Position numbers and translations under genes: made by a program
The notes under the pieces: model-generated
What the model was told of the DNA's origin: nothing
Databases searched by the model: none
Seen by the model: the letters and a program-made list of their open reading frames with translations, nothing else
NCBI GenBank assembly: GCA_947070915.1
Contig: CAMTDY010000097.1
Coordinates: 1-10,719, forward strand
Direction of reading: 5' to 3'
Length of the DNA: 10,719 nt
Source: an uncultured Roseburia sp.
Lineage (GTDB): Bacteria; Bacillota; Clostridia; Lachnospirales; Lachnospiraceae
Shown: positions 1 through 6,849 of the stretch, in pieces
Numbering within the stretch: position 1 is the first letter of the stretch
How the letters are laid out: every line of letters begins with the position of its first letter

Positions 1-483
1 ATGACATATCATGGAAACGACATCATTGCTGAAAATGACGCCGACCAGTATATACAGATCGATGCGAAGGGATGTGGCATCGACATCCATGTGGTGGAGG
101 ATTTTGGTAAAGAGGTTATCTATCCAGTGAATAAGTGCCTGCTGACGGGAGACCCGGATTATATGGCTGGCGTTGAACCAAGAGCTGCTGCGGCTTTTGA
201 GGGACGGCTGAGCGTGTACCGGTCTGAGGATTTTTATGTGGAAATGATGCCCCTGGGCATCGATAAGGCATATGGACTTTCCCGGCTGTTAGACCGGCTG
301 GGTTATTCGAGAAAGCAGATGATCTGCTGCGGCGACGGTTTCAATGACATATCCATGATCGAATACGCCGGTGTCGGCGTGGCGATGGCGAATGCCAGTG
401 AGGAAGTGAGGGCAAAGGCGGACTATATCGCGCCCCACTGTGATGAGGATGGGCTGGTGGACGTGATCCAAAAATATTTTTAG
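1..483 (+). CDS. Cof-type HAD-superfamily phosphatase, C-terminal part (5' truncated by window edge)
   Basis: This is the C-terminal 160 residues of a haloacid dehalogenase-type hydrolase of the Cof/YidA kind, which dephosphorylate sugar phosphates, nucleotides or flavin precursors in the cytoplasm. Seen: the motif III lysine in GIDKA (about residue 89) followed by the motif IV acidic loop GDGFND (residues 111-116) and the family-typical tail GVGVAMANASEEVRAKADYI. The nucleophile motif DxDxT (motif I) and motif II are absent. Family members are about 260-280 residues, so roughly 110 residues should lie upstream; the ATG at base 1 is probably internal, not the true start. The substrate cannot be read from sequence. 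The stop is 13 bp from the uvrC start, so the two are probably co-transcribed. Family assignment is solid, substrate unknown. Confidence 0.85.
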   Translation: MTYHGNDIIAENDADQYIQIDAKGCGIDIHVVEDFGKEVIYPVNKCLLTGDPDYMAGVEPRAAAAFEGRLSVYRSEDFYVEMMPLGIDKAYGLSRLLDRLGYSRKQMICCGDGFNDISMIEYAGVGVAMANASEEVRAKADYIAPHCDEDGLVDVIQKYF

Positions 484-496
484 AGGAGGTGGCAGG

Positions 497-2335
497 GTGT
501 TTGACTTAGAAGCGGAGTTGAAAAAACTTCCGGATAAGCCAGGAGTATATCTAATGCATGACAAAGAGGATCATATTATTTATGTGGGAAAGGCTGTTGT
601 GCTGAAAAACCGGGTGAGGCAGTATTTTCAGAAGAGCCGCAACGTGTCCCCTAAGATTGCCAGAATGATCGAACAGATCGCCTGGTTTGAATATATCGTG
701 ACGGACAGTGAGTTAGAAGCCCTGGTGCTGGAGTGCAACCTGATCAAAGAACACAATCCCAAATATAACACGATGCTAAAGGATGGCAAGAGCTATCCTT
801 TTTTGAAAGCTACGATCCAAGAAGATTTTCCCCGGTTTGTCCTCGCCAGGCAGATGAAACGGGATGGCGCCAAATATTTTGGGCCCTTCACCAGCGGAGC
901 GGCGATCCGGGATACCATCGAGCTTCTGAATAAACTGTTTCATCTGAGAAACTGCCGGAAGGTTCTGCCGCGGGATGTGGGGAAGGAGAGACCCTGCCTG
1001 TACCATCAGATGGGGCAGTGTCCGGCACCCTGCCAGGGCAGTGTGGACCGGGAGGAATACAGGGAAAATTTTCAGAAGGCCCTTTCTTTTCTGAATGGAA
1101 ATACGAAAGAAGTTATGAAGGATCTGCAGCAGAAGATGGAACAGCTGGCGCAGAATATGCAGTTTGAAGAGGCGGCAGTCTACCGGGATCTTATCGACAG
1201 CGTCAGGCAGGTGACGGAGCGCCAGAAGATCACCAGTGATGACCAGGAGGACAGGGACATCATCGCCATCGCCAGAAATGAGGACGAAGCAGTGGTGCAG
1301 GTATTCTTTATCCGTGGCGGAAAGCTGATCGGCAGGGAGCACTATTATCTGTCGGGAGTGCTGGAAGAGGAGGAGGGGCATATTTTAAGCGCCTTCATCA
1401 AGCAGATGTACGCGGGAACCCCCTATGTGCCGCGGGAACTCTGGACGGAGTGCGAGCCGGAGGACAGCGGGGCAATTCTGGAGTGGCTGGCGAAAAAGCG
1501 GGGGCATAAAGTCTTTTTCAGACATCCGAAGCGGGGAGAAAAGGTGCGGCTGCTGGATCTGGCAAAGCGCAATGCCCATATGGTTCTTGCCCAGGATGCA
1601 GAGAAGCTTAAGCAGGAGAGGGAAAAGACACTGGGAGCCATGGAAGAGATCGAGGGGCTTCTGGGACTTCAGGGGCTGAACCGGGTAGAATCTTATGACA
1701 TTTCTAATATCAACGGGTTTGAGACGGTAGGATCCATGGTGGTATTTGAGAAAGGGCGCGCCAAGAAAAATGATTACCGGAAGTTCCGTATCCGGACAGT
1801 GACAGGTCCCGATGATTATCACTCCATGGAAGAGCTGCTGACGAGGCGTTTTACCCATGGCCAGAGACAGGAGCTGGCAGAGATGGATTCTTTCCGGCTC
1901 TTTCCCGACGTGATCTTTATGGATGGGGGAAAGGGACAGGTCAATGTGGCGGAGAGAGTTCTCCAGGAATTAAAGATCGATATTCCGGTATGCGGCATGG
2001 TAAAGGACGACCATCACCGGACGAGAGGATTATTTTTCAGAAATGAAGAGATACCCATTGATATACATGGCCAGGGCTTCCGGCTTATTACCAGGATTCA
2101 GGATGAAACCCACCGTTTTGCCATCGAGTACCACCGGCAGATCCGGGGAAAGGCGCAGGTGCATTCGATCCTGGATGACATTCCCACCATTGGTATAGCC
2201 AGGCGGAAGGCGCTGATGAAGTACTATGAATCCCTGGACGACATCAAGAAAGCCACGGTGGAGGAGCTAAAGGAAGTGCCGGGGATGAACGAGCGGTCGG
2301 CGAAAGCTGTGGTGGAGTTTTTCAGGGAAGGGTGA
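497..2335 (+). CDS. uvrC: UvrABC excinuclease subunit C
   Basis: UvrC makes both incisions around a DNA lesion in nucleotide excision repair after UvrA/UvrB damage recognition. The 612 residues match the usual family length (about 600). Domains in order: an N-terminal GIY-YIG nuclease (residues about 14-92, GVY at 16-18, YVGKA at 29-33, likely catalytic Tyr29, Arg39 and Glu79) for the 3' cut; a cysteine quartet C153, C167, C175, C179 matching the positions reported to bind an Fe-S cluster in E. coli UvrC; a UVR motif (about 204-238) for UvrB contact; an RNase H-like nuclease (about 395-550, YDISN with D401, MDGGKGQ with D476, DETHRFA with H539) for the 5' cut; and tandem helix-hairpin-helix DNA-binding motifs (about 557-612). 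The start is GTG, chosen because a strong GAGGAGGT site lies 7 bp upstream and the protein begins exactly at the conserved N-terminus. It follows a HAD gene and converges on a glucosaminidase gene. Confidence 0.97.
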   Translation: MFDLEAELKKLPDKPGVYLMHDKEDHIIYVGKAVVLKNRVRQYFQKSRNVSPKIARMIEQIAWFEYIVTDSELEALVLECNLIKEHNPKYNTMLKDGKSYPFLKATIQEDFPRFVLARQMKRDGAKYFGPFTSGAAIRDTIELLNKLFHLRNCRKVLPRDVGKERPCLYHQMGQCPAPCQGSVDREEYRENFQKALSFLNGNTKEVMKDLQQKMEQLAQNMQFEEAAVYRDLIDSVRQVTERQKITSDDQEDRDIIAIARNEDEAVVQVFFIRGGKLIGREHYYLSGVLEEEEGHILSAFIKQMYAGTPYVPRELWTECEPEDSGAILEWLAKKRGHKVFFRHPKRGEKVRLLDLAKRNAHMVLAQDAEKLKQEREKTLGAMEEIEGLLGLQGLNRVESYDISNINGFETVGSMVVFEKGRAKKNDYRKFRIRTVTGPDDYHSMEELLTRRFTHGQRQELAEMDSFRLFPDVIFMDGGKGQVNVAERVLQELKIDIPVCGMVKDDHHRTRGLFFRNEEIPIDIHGQGFRLITRIQDETHRFAIEYHRQIRGKAQVHSILDDIPTIGIARRKALMKYYESLDDIKKATVEELKEVPGMNERSAKAVVEFFREG

Positions 2336-2348
2336 GGTATGCCTCACC
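2331..2348. other. 7-bp hairpin spanning both convergent stop codons
   Basis: GGTGAGG (2331-2337) and CCTCACC (2342-2348) form a perfect 7-bp stem with a 4-base loop (TATG). The left arm contains the uvrC TGA and the right arm contains the TGA of the opposite-strand glucosaminidase gene. No T-run follows on either strand, so it is not a canonical intrinsic terminator; it may slow or end convergent transcription, or be coincidental. Confidence 0.4.
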
Positions 2349-3699
2349 GGAACTTCGGATAATCGTATGTATACAGTGCCTTCGTGGAATAGCATCTGCT
2401 GAATAGCAGGATCCGCTGGGCGATTTTTTCCGAGTACCATGGATCTGTGGCGTACTGGTGGTTCAGATTAGAGGGGTTAAATCTAAATTTAAATATTGTA
2501 TTCTGGCTGGGCTTGGCCTCAAAGTAGTTTTCCCGGATGAATTTAGCGGCGCCGTAGATCGCCTTATCCACCGTGGTCCACCCCTTATAGTAGGCATGGG
2601 AGGTGGCGCCGGTCTTTGGGTCGCTGTCATAGGCCTTGATTCCGTACAGATTGTAGACCGTGGCAGATTTGGGAATCTTTTTTGTGATGAATTTTCCTCC
2701 GGAACGGGCATAGGAGGGCAGCGCAACACGGTTGATCCGATTGCCCCGGGCGAGGGAGCTTGTGCCGTAGGCGGACTCCAGAAATGTCTGGGACACAAAG
2801 TACATCGGATCGATGCCCTCTTTTTTCGCAGCGGCAAGCATTACCTTTCCCTTTCCGTACAATACGCTGTAGGAGGGACCATGTCCTTTGTTTTCGCAGG
2901 CATTCTTAATATAATAGTCATAAGTAGATAAAAATTTTTCTTCATTTACAGGACGGAATTTATCCAGCCGGAGAAACTGGAACCCGTAGGAGGTATCTTT
3001 TTTATAATTCACCAGCCGTTTGTATTCTGCCAGTGAGGTGCGGCCGGTACGTTTTTTTTGGATCGCGGCATAATTGTTCAATGTCCAGTTGTACGGGGTA
3101 AAGATCTTTTTTCCCACAAAATTCAGAACCGGTTTGGAGAGCTGTGCTACGCCCAGGGTCTCGTCCCAGAGATAATTGATACCCAGTGCCTGTACCACTT
3201 CCTGGAAGGGGACAAGGATCGTCTTTACCTCTGATTTGCTGTAGGTTACAGATACAGGAGCCTGGGGCAGAGAGCTGGTGTTCTGGTTTACCGTGATAGA
3301 GGGCTGGTTTAGGTGCATGACGATAAACTTGTCATTTTTAGAAATGGTAATTTTCTTTAATTTCTTATAATATTTATAGCTCACCTTAATTCCCTGACTG
3401 GCAAAAGTTTCTTTTAAGGGAACCATAACGGTTCCGTTTATCTTCACTGCCGGTGTCTTCTGCAGGTTGATCTGTTTGGACTCGTAGACTACTGTGATCT
3501 TTTCGCCCCGGTAGCTGACTTCCTGGCCGCCTATGGTGTAGGGAACAGTAATGGCATTTTTTCCGCTGGATGCCGATGGCGCCGGAGTGGCAGAATTCTG
3601 GATCTCCCAGATTGAAATGGCATCTGCACCTGTGGCTATTATATTTGTGCCGAGGCACATGCAAAGCAATAGAGCGAACAATGATCTTAAACGTCTCAT
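2344..3699 (-). CDS. Secreted N-acetylglucosaminidase (autolysin) with copper-amine-oxidase-like N-terminal domain
   Basis: Predicted secreted peptidoglycan hydrolase of 451 residues. Numbering from the ATG: residues 1 to about 27 form a signal peptide (MRR, hydrophobic LFALLLCMCLG core, A-x-A-like end). A Ser/Ala/Pro-rich stretch follows. Residues about 62-190 resemble the copper-amine-oxidase N-terminal-like domain (PF07833 type), a non-catalytic envelope domain common in clostridial surface proteins, with two similar halves (VMVPLKE and ILVPFQE). Residues about 275-435 form a glucosaminidase domain (PF01832 type), with catalytic Glu308 in TFLESAYGTSSLARG and the family motif YNLYGIKAYDSDP. 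It should cleave GlcNAc-MurNAc bonds during wall turnover or cell separation. The ATG at 3699 was chosen because the GAAAGGA site is 9 bases from it; a TTG two codons upstream (3705) sits only 3 bases from that site. It is divergent from the symporter and 8 bp from the uvrC stop. Confidence 0.88.
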   Translation of the reverse strand: MRRLRSLFALLLCMCLGTNIIATGADAISIWEIQNSATPAPSASSGKNAITVPYTIGGQEVSYRGEKITVVYESKQINLQKTPAVKINGTVMVPLKETFASQGIKVSYKYYKKLKKITISKNDKFIVMHLNQPSITVNQNTSSLPQAPVSVTYSKSEVKTILVPFQEVVQALGINYLWDETLGVAQLSKPVLNFVGKKIFTPYNWTLNNYAAIQKKRTGRTSLAEYKRLVNYKKDTSYGFQFLRLDKFRPVNEEKFLSTYDYYIKNACENKGHGPSYSVLYGKGKVMLAAAKKEGIDPMYFVSQTFLESAYGTSSLARGNRINRVALPSYARSGGKFITKKIPKSATVYNLYGIKAYDSDPKTGATSHAYYKGWTTVDKAIYGAAKFIRENYFEAKPSQNTIFKFRFNPSNLNHQYATDPWYSEKIAQRILLFSRCYSTKALYTYDYPKFR

Positions 3700-3752
3700 A
3701 ATCAAGTTTCCTTTCTCATAGACTATTAAAAAAAGCGGAGTTCCGTGTAAAG

Positions 3753-5042
3753 ATGAATATTATATCAGGAATTAATAATTTGATGTGGGGTGGACCTCTG
3801 CTGATTCTTTTATTAGGGATACATATTTATTTTACTATAAGGACAGGATTTGTCCAGAGAAAAATAAAAAAGGCAGTGAAATATTCGATGGAGGGGGACT
3901 CTTCCGAGGGAATGAGTGCTTTTGGCACACTGACTACGACGCTGGCGGCGACGCTGGGGACCGGGAATATCATCGGCGTATCCACAGCCGTTTACCTTGG
4001 AGGGCCGGGCGGGGTGTTCTGGTGCTGGGTCACCGGGCTGCTGGGAATGGCGACCACCTATGGGGAAACCATTCTCTCCTGCCGCTACCGCAGCAAGGAT
4101 CATGAGGGGCACAATGTAGGCGGAGTGATGTATGTTCTGGAGCGTGGGCTGGGAAAGAGGAAGCTTGCCTTTTTTTATAGTTTTCTGATCTGCCTGTCTG
4201 CTTTCTGCGCCGGCTGCACCACCCAGTCCAATGCCATCTCAGAGACTTGTATGGACGTGTGGGGAATCCCTAAGTGGGCAGCAGGGATCGTGGTGGCGCT
4301 TCCCGTTGGTCTGGTGATTCTTCAGGGGGTCAAATGGATCGAACAGGTCTGCATGGCGCTGGTGCCGGCGATGGCATTTTTATTTCTGGGGGGCTGCGTG
4401 GCATTTATCCTTCTAAATGCTTCTGTGCTTCCGGAGGCTGTTCTGGTAATTGTTAAATCAGCATTTAGTAAAAGCGCCTTTCTCGGAGGAGCGGTGGGCT
4501 TTTCTGTGGGAAGAGCAGTGAGATATGGGGTGGCGAGAGGGCTATTCACCAATGAGGCGGGGCTGGGAACTTCTGGTATCGCCGCGGCGTCGGGTTCGGA
4601 GCACATCTCGCCAGAACGGCAGGGATTGATCTCCATGACGGCGACGTTCTGGGATACGGTGGTGATGTGTGCCATCACAGGGATTGTAGTGGTGATGTTC
4701 GTACTTAAGAACGAACAGGCGCTGGTGGACCTGCCCGCCGGACTTCTCGTGAAGGGAGCTTTTGACACCCTGCCCCTGCTGGGGGAGGAACTGATCGCAG
4801 TGGCTACGGTCTGCTTTGCAGTGGCGACACTGATCGGCTGGTCCTATTTTGGCCAGGTGGCGGCAGATTATATGGGAGGAAAATCTCTGGTGAGGAGTTA
4901 CCAGTATATCTATGTGATCATGATCTTTGCCGGGGCGGTGATGCCCATGGGGATCGTGTGGGAGATCACAGATTTTATCAACATTTTCATACTGATCCCG
5001 GCGGTATATGCGCTGATCAAGTGCCGAAAAAGCATTCGCTGA
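3753..5042 (+). CDS. Alanine/glycine:cation symporter (AGCS family)
   Basis: Polytopic membrane permease of 429 residues that imports alanine and/or glycine with Na+ or H+. Seen: the family-typical N-terminus NNLMWGGPLLILLLGIHIYF, leading into TIRTGFVQRK; the GTGNIIGV motif (69-76) in a conserved segment; GGPGGVFWCWVTGLLGMATTYGE (83-105); and TNEAGLGTSGIAAA (266-279), the strongest AGCS signature. About ten hydrophobic segments can be counted. It is slightly shorter than usual (about 440-490), mainly at the tail. The start ATG has only a modest GGAG site 12 bases upstream, but the protein begins where the family does. The gene stands just before ddl, which suggests alanine supply for peptidoglycan, although the 195-bp gap with its own promoter argues for a separate transcript. 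Family is secure; the exact substrate (Ala, Gly or D-Ala) is inference. Confidence 0.93.
   Translation: MNIISGINNLMWGGPLLILLLGIHIYFTIRTGFVQRKIKKAVKYSMEGDSSEGMSAFGTLTTTLAATLGTGNIIGVSTAVYLGGPGGVFWCWVTGLLGMATTYGETILSCRYRSKDHEGHNVGGVMYVLERGLGKRKLAFFYSFLICLSAFCAGCTTQSNAISETCMDVWGIPKWAAGIVVALPVGLVILQGVKWIEQVCMALVPAMAFLFLGGCVAFILLNASVLPEAVLVIVKSAFSKSAFLGGAVGFSVGRAVRYGVARGLFTNEAGLGTSGIAAASGSEHISPERQGLISMTATFWDTVVMCAITGIVVVMFVLKNEQALVDLPAGLLVKGAFDTLPLLGEELIAVATVCFAVATLIGWSYFGQVAADYMGGKSLVRSYQYIYVIMIFAGAVMPMGIVWEITDFINIFILIPAVYALIKCRKSIR
3759..3767 (-). promoter_or_regulatory. Extended -10 promoter for the glucosaminidase gene, inside the symporter 5' end
   Basis: Read on the minus strand, TGATATAAT is a perfect extended -10 element (TGn plus TATAAT). 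The -35 region is poor (about CACATC), as is usual for extended -10 promoters. Transcription would start near 3752 and give a leader of about 50 bases. The element lies within the first five codons of the divergent symporter gene, so the two transcription units overlap head to head. Confidence 0.5.
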
Positions 5043-5050
5043 AGATATTG

Positions 5051-5080
5051 AAGGGGGCACGCTTTTAGTCTTCCCTTTTT
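5051..5080 (+). terminator. Weak candidate terminator after the symporter gene
   Basis: AAGGGGG (5051-5057) can pair with TTCCCTT (5071-5077) as a 7-bp stem with two G-U pairs and a 13-base loop, merging into a T-run ending at 5080. It lies 8 bases after the symporter stop. The stem is weak, so this is tentative. Confidence 0.35.
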
Positions 5081-5109
5081 CAAAATATTCACAAATATAA
5101 GGAAAAACC

Positions 5110-5138
5110 TTGTGATATAAGGAATATCATAGTAAAAT
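5110..5138 (+). promoter_or_regulatory. Sigma-A-type promoter upstream of ddl
   Basis: TTGTGA (5110-5115) and TAAAAT (5133-5138) are separated by 17 bp, with 4/6 and 5/6 matches to the housekeeping consensus, in an AT-rich stretch. Transcription would begin near 5145, a few bases before the GGGTCAAAAG hairpin, giving a leader of about 90 bases. Confidence 0.55.
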
Positions 5139-5148
5139 ATAAAGATAC

Positions 5149-5180
5149 CAGGGTCAAAAGGGCAAAATGCCTTTTGATTC
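5149..5180 (+). repeat. Copy A of a shared motif, folding as a hairpin in the ddl leader
   Basis: The sequence CCAGGGTCAAAAG, two variable bases, CAAAAT, one variable base, CCT (5149-5173) recurs at 6774-6798 with 22 of 25 identities. In this copy, GGGTCAAAAGG (5151-5161) pairs with CCTTTTGATTC (5170-5180) as an 11-bp stem with two G-U pairs and an 8-base loop. It would sit almost at the 5' end of the ddl mRNA if the promoter at 5110-5138 is right. It could be a regulatory leader element or a copy of a dispersed palindromic repeat. Confidence 0.6.
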
Positions 5181-5185
5181 CAACA

Positions 5186-5202
5186 TCATATAGAATATAT
5201 GA
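5186..5202 (+). other. AT-rich hairpin in the ddl leader
   Basis: TCATATA and TATATGA form a perfect 7-bp stem around a GAA loop, 36 bases before the ddl start codon. The dapF leader carries a comparable AT-rich palindrome just after its copy of the shared motif. Stability is low because the stem is mostly A-T. Confidence 0.4.
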
Positions 5203-5237
5203 GATAAGATTGCAGCAGAAAGGCAAGGTGCAGAACA

Positions 5238-6293
5238 TTGAAAAGACAGGTAGCAGTAATATTTGGAGGAATTTCCTCGGAACATGAGGTGTCCTGTTCC
5301 TCCGTGTTGAATGTAGTGAGTGGATTTGACGAAGATAAATATGAACTGACATTGATCGGTATTACGAAAGAAGGAAAATGGCTGCTTACAGATTCCGTAG
5401 CCAGTATCGAAGACGGTACCTGGAAAAATAGTGCCCAGACAGCTATTTTGTCTCCCGACAGGGGCAGGCCCGGTGTGCTGGTCCTGAGGGAAGATACTTA
5501 TACTTATAAGAAAATAGATGTGATCTTTCCGGTGCTTCATGGCAGATTTGGTGAGGATGGAACGATCCAGGGGTTGTTCGAGATGTCGGGCATACCATAC
5601 GTGGGCTGCGGAGTATTGAGTTCTGCGGTGAGTATGGATAAGATCTCTACGAAAATATTTGTGGATCGGCTGGGCATCCGTCAGGCGGGATATGTGATAG
5701 ATATCGCTAAGGATCTGAGTGAGATGGAGCACACCGTGGAACAGGTGGAAGAAAAGCTGGGATATCCCGTATTTGTAAAGCCGTCGAATGCAGGATCTTC
5801 CTGTGGCGTCAGCAAAGCATGTGACAGGGAAGAACTAAAACGGGCTCTGCAGCTGGCAAAGAAGCATGATAACCGTGTCCTGATCGAAGAAATGATATAC
5901 GGCCATGAGGTGGAATGTGCGGTGCTGGGCGGCAATGAAGTACGGGCCTCCAAAGTAGGAGAGGTGCAGGCGGCGGCAGAATTTTATGATTATGAAGCCA
6001 AGTATCACAATGCTGAGTCAAAGACAGTGATCGATCCGCCGGAGATCAAGACAGAGGCAAAGGAAACGGTCAGAGAAAATGCAGTGAGGATATTTAAGGC
6101 AGTCAGCGGTTTTGGACTGTCCCGGGTGGACTTTTTCATTGAAAATGATACCAATGAAGTAGTGTTTAATGAGACTAATACATTACCAGGGTTTACCAAT
6201 ATCAGTATGTATCCTATGCTCTGCAATGACATGGGACTATCCATATCAGAACTGATCGACCGTCTGGTCGAGACTGCATTCGAGAGAGAATAG
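5238..6293 (+). CDS. ddl: D-alanine--D-alanine ligase
   Basis: Cytoplasmic ATP-grasp enzyme that joins two D-alanines using ATP to give the D-Ala-D-Ala end of the peptidoglycan stem peptide. It has 351 residues, normal for the family. Seen: the N-terminal AVIFGGISSEHEVS with Glu15, which binds the first D-Ala; ligase signature HGRFGEDGTIQG (101-112); the ATP-grasp segment PVFVKPSNAGSSCGVS (177-192); FYDYEAKY (249-256), whose Lys255/Tyr256 correspond to Lys215/Tyr216 of E. coli DdlB and mark D-Ala (not D-lactate) specificity; and the metal-binding NETNTLPGFT (311-320). The start is TTG, chosen because AAGGTG lies 7 bases upstream and the conserved N-terminus starts exactly there; no usable ATG is near. 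Downstream genes are DUF1934 (46-bp gap) and dapF. Nothing suggests a vancomycin-resistance-type ligase. Confidence 0.96.
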   Translation: MKRQVAVIFGGISSEHEVSCSSVLNVVSGFDEDKYELTLIGITKEGKWLLTDSVASIEDGTWKNSAQTAILSPDRGRPGVLVLREDTYTYKKIDVIFPVLHGRFGEDGTIQGLFEMSGIPYVGCGVLSSAVSMDKISTKIFVDRLGIRQAGYVIDIAKDLSEMEHTVEQVEEKLGYPVFVKPSNAGSSCGVSKACDREELKRALQLAKKHDNRVLIEEMIYGHEVECAVLGGNEVRASKVGEVQAAAEFYDYEAKYHNAESKTVIDPPEIKTEAKETVRENAVRIFKAVSGFGLSRVDFFIENDTNEVVFNETNTLPGFTNISMYPMLCNDMGLSISELIDRLVETAFERE

Positions 6294-6339
6294 TCAGCCG
6301 CGGCACACAGCATAAAATAACAGGATAAGGGGAAGACTA

Positions 6340-6771
6340 ATGAAAAAGAATGTAAAAGTTTCCATTAGTGGGATTCAGAATAATGATGGTGAAGAAACAG
6401 TGGAGGTTGTCTCTGTGGGCGAGATGATGCAGAGGGATGACCACATCTGTGTCTCTTACGAAGAAGCCGCGGATAATGCAGCCGGCGTGGACTGCCAGCT
6501 GGTAAAGAGTATGCTGAAAGTAAAGCCGGACCAGATCGAGATCATCAAAAAAGGAGCCGCCCAGACCCATATGGTCTTTATCGAAGACCGGGATACCATT
6601 TCTTACTATTCCACTCCCTTCGGGGAGCTGGAGGTGGCGATCCACACGGACCGCCTGGAGAGGAGAGAGCGGGATAACGGATTTCAGATCCTGCTGGAAT
6701 ACGCACTGGAGATCAATGCATCCCATATGTCAAACTGCAACGTGGATATCCGGGTGGACTACTTGTCTTAA
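6340..6771 (+). CDS. DUF1934 (YwiB-like) calycin-type beta-barrel protein
   Basis: Small 143-residue protein that I recognise as DUF1934, the family of Bacillus YwiB, predicted to fold as a calycin-like beta-barrel; its function is unknown. Seen: alternating beta-strand pattern with the family landmarks VKSMLKVKPDQIEIIKKG (55-72), the motif HMVFIEDRDTISYYSTPFGELEVAIHT (77-103; compare the family's M-x-F ... Y-x-TPfG-x-L), and the terminal strands GFQILLEYALEINASHMSNCNVDIRV. There is no signal peptide or membrane segment, so it is cytoplasmic. The start ATG has an AAGGGGAAG site 4 bases upstream. It lies 46 bp after ddl and 78 bp before dapF. This placement suggests, but does not show, a link to wall precursor synthesis. 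Family call is good; function is open. Confidence 0.82.
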   Translation: MKKNVKVSISGIQNNDGEETVEVVSVGEMMQRDDHICVSYEEAADNAAGVDCQLVKSMLKVKPDQIEIIKKGAAQTHMVFIEDRDTISYYSTPFGELEVAIHTDRLERRERDNGFQILLEYALEINASHMSNCNVDIRVDYLS

Positions 6772-6773
6772 TG

Positions 6774-6798
6774 CCAGGGTCAAAAGTTCAAAATACCT
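6774..6798 (+). repeat. Copy B of the shared motif, upstream of dapF
   Basis: Starts 3 bases after the DUF1934 stop and matches 5149-5173 upstream of ddl at 22 of 25 positions (differences at the two bases after CAAAAG and the base before CCT). Unlike copy A, the GGGTCAAAAG arm has no immediate complement here; instead its end merges into the palindrome at 6796-6822. Confidence 0.6.
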
Positions 6799-6822
6799 AT
6801 CATGTTTACATGATAAGGTTTT
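6796..6822 (+). terminator. AT-rich hairpin with short T-run between DUF1934 and dapF
   Basis: TATCATG (6798-6804) pairs perfectly with CATGATA (6809-6815) around a TTTA loop; CC (6796-6797) can pair with GG (6817-6818) across one bulged A, and TTTT follows (6819-6822). This could be a weak intrinsic terminator or attenuator ahead of dapF, or the centre of a palindromic repeat whose right arm has decayed (AAAA at 6790-6793 also complements the TTTT). Confidence 0.4.
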
Positions 6823-6849
6823 ACATATTAGAAGAAAGGAGATGGCAGC

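Noticed and set aside
1..483. ATG at base 1 as the true start of a short HAD protein
   Set aside because: The frame begins at the window edge, lacks HAD motifs I and II, and no upstream ribosome binding site can be seen; truncation by the window is the simpler reading.
776..1858. Long minus-strand open frames (201 and 157 residues) inside uvrC
   Set aside because: They are fully overlapped by a clearly conserved uvrC frame, their translations lack recognisable motifs, and they look like codon-bias shadows.
2458..2931. 157-residue plus-strand open frame opposite the glucosaminidase gene
   Set aside because: It lies wholly antisense to the conserved catalytic domain and shows no family features; its stop-free length follows from the opposite strand's codon use.
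5043..5237. T-box or other amino-acid riboswitch in the ddl leader
   Set aside because: No T-box sequence, no specifier-type stem and no terminator/antiterminator pair could be found; only the short hairpins described.
5154..5732. 192-residue minus-strand open frame over the ddl leader and 5' end
   Set aside because: It opposes a certain ddl gene, has low-complexity unlike-protein composition and no recognisable domain or good ribosome binding site.
5238..6293. Vancomycin-resistance-type D-Ala-D-Lac ligase
   Set aside because: The FYDYEAKY motif with the tyrosine equivalent to DdlB Tyr216 marks a housekeeping D-Ala-D-Ala ligase, and no vanH or vanX neighbours occur.
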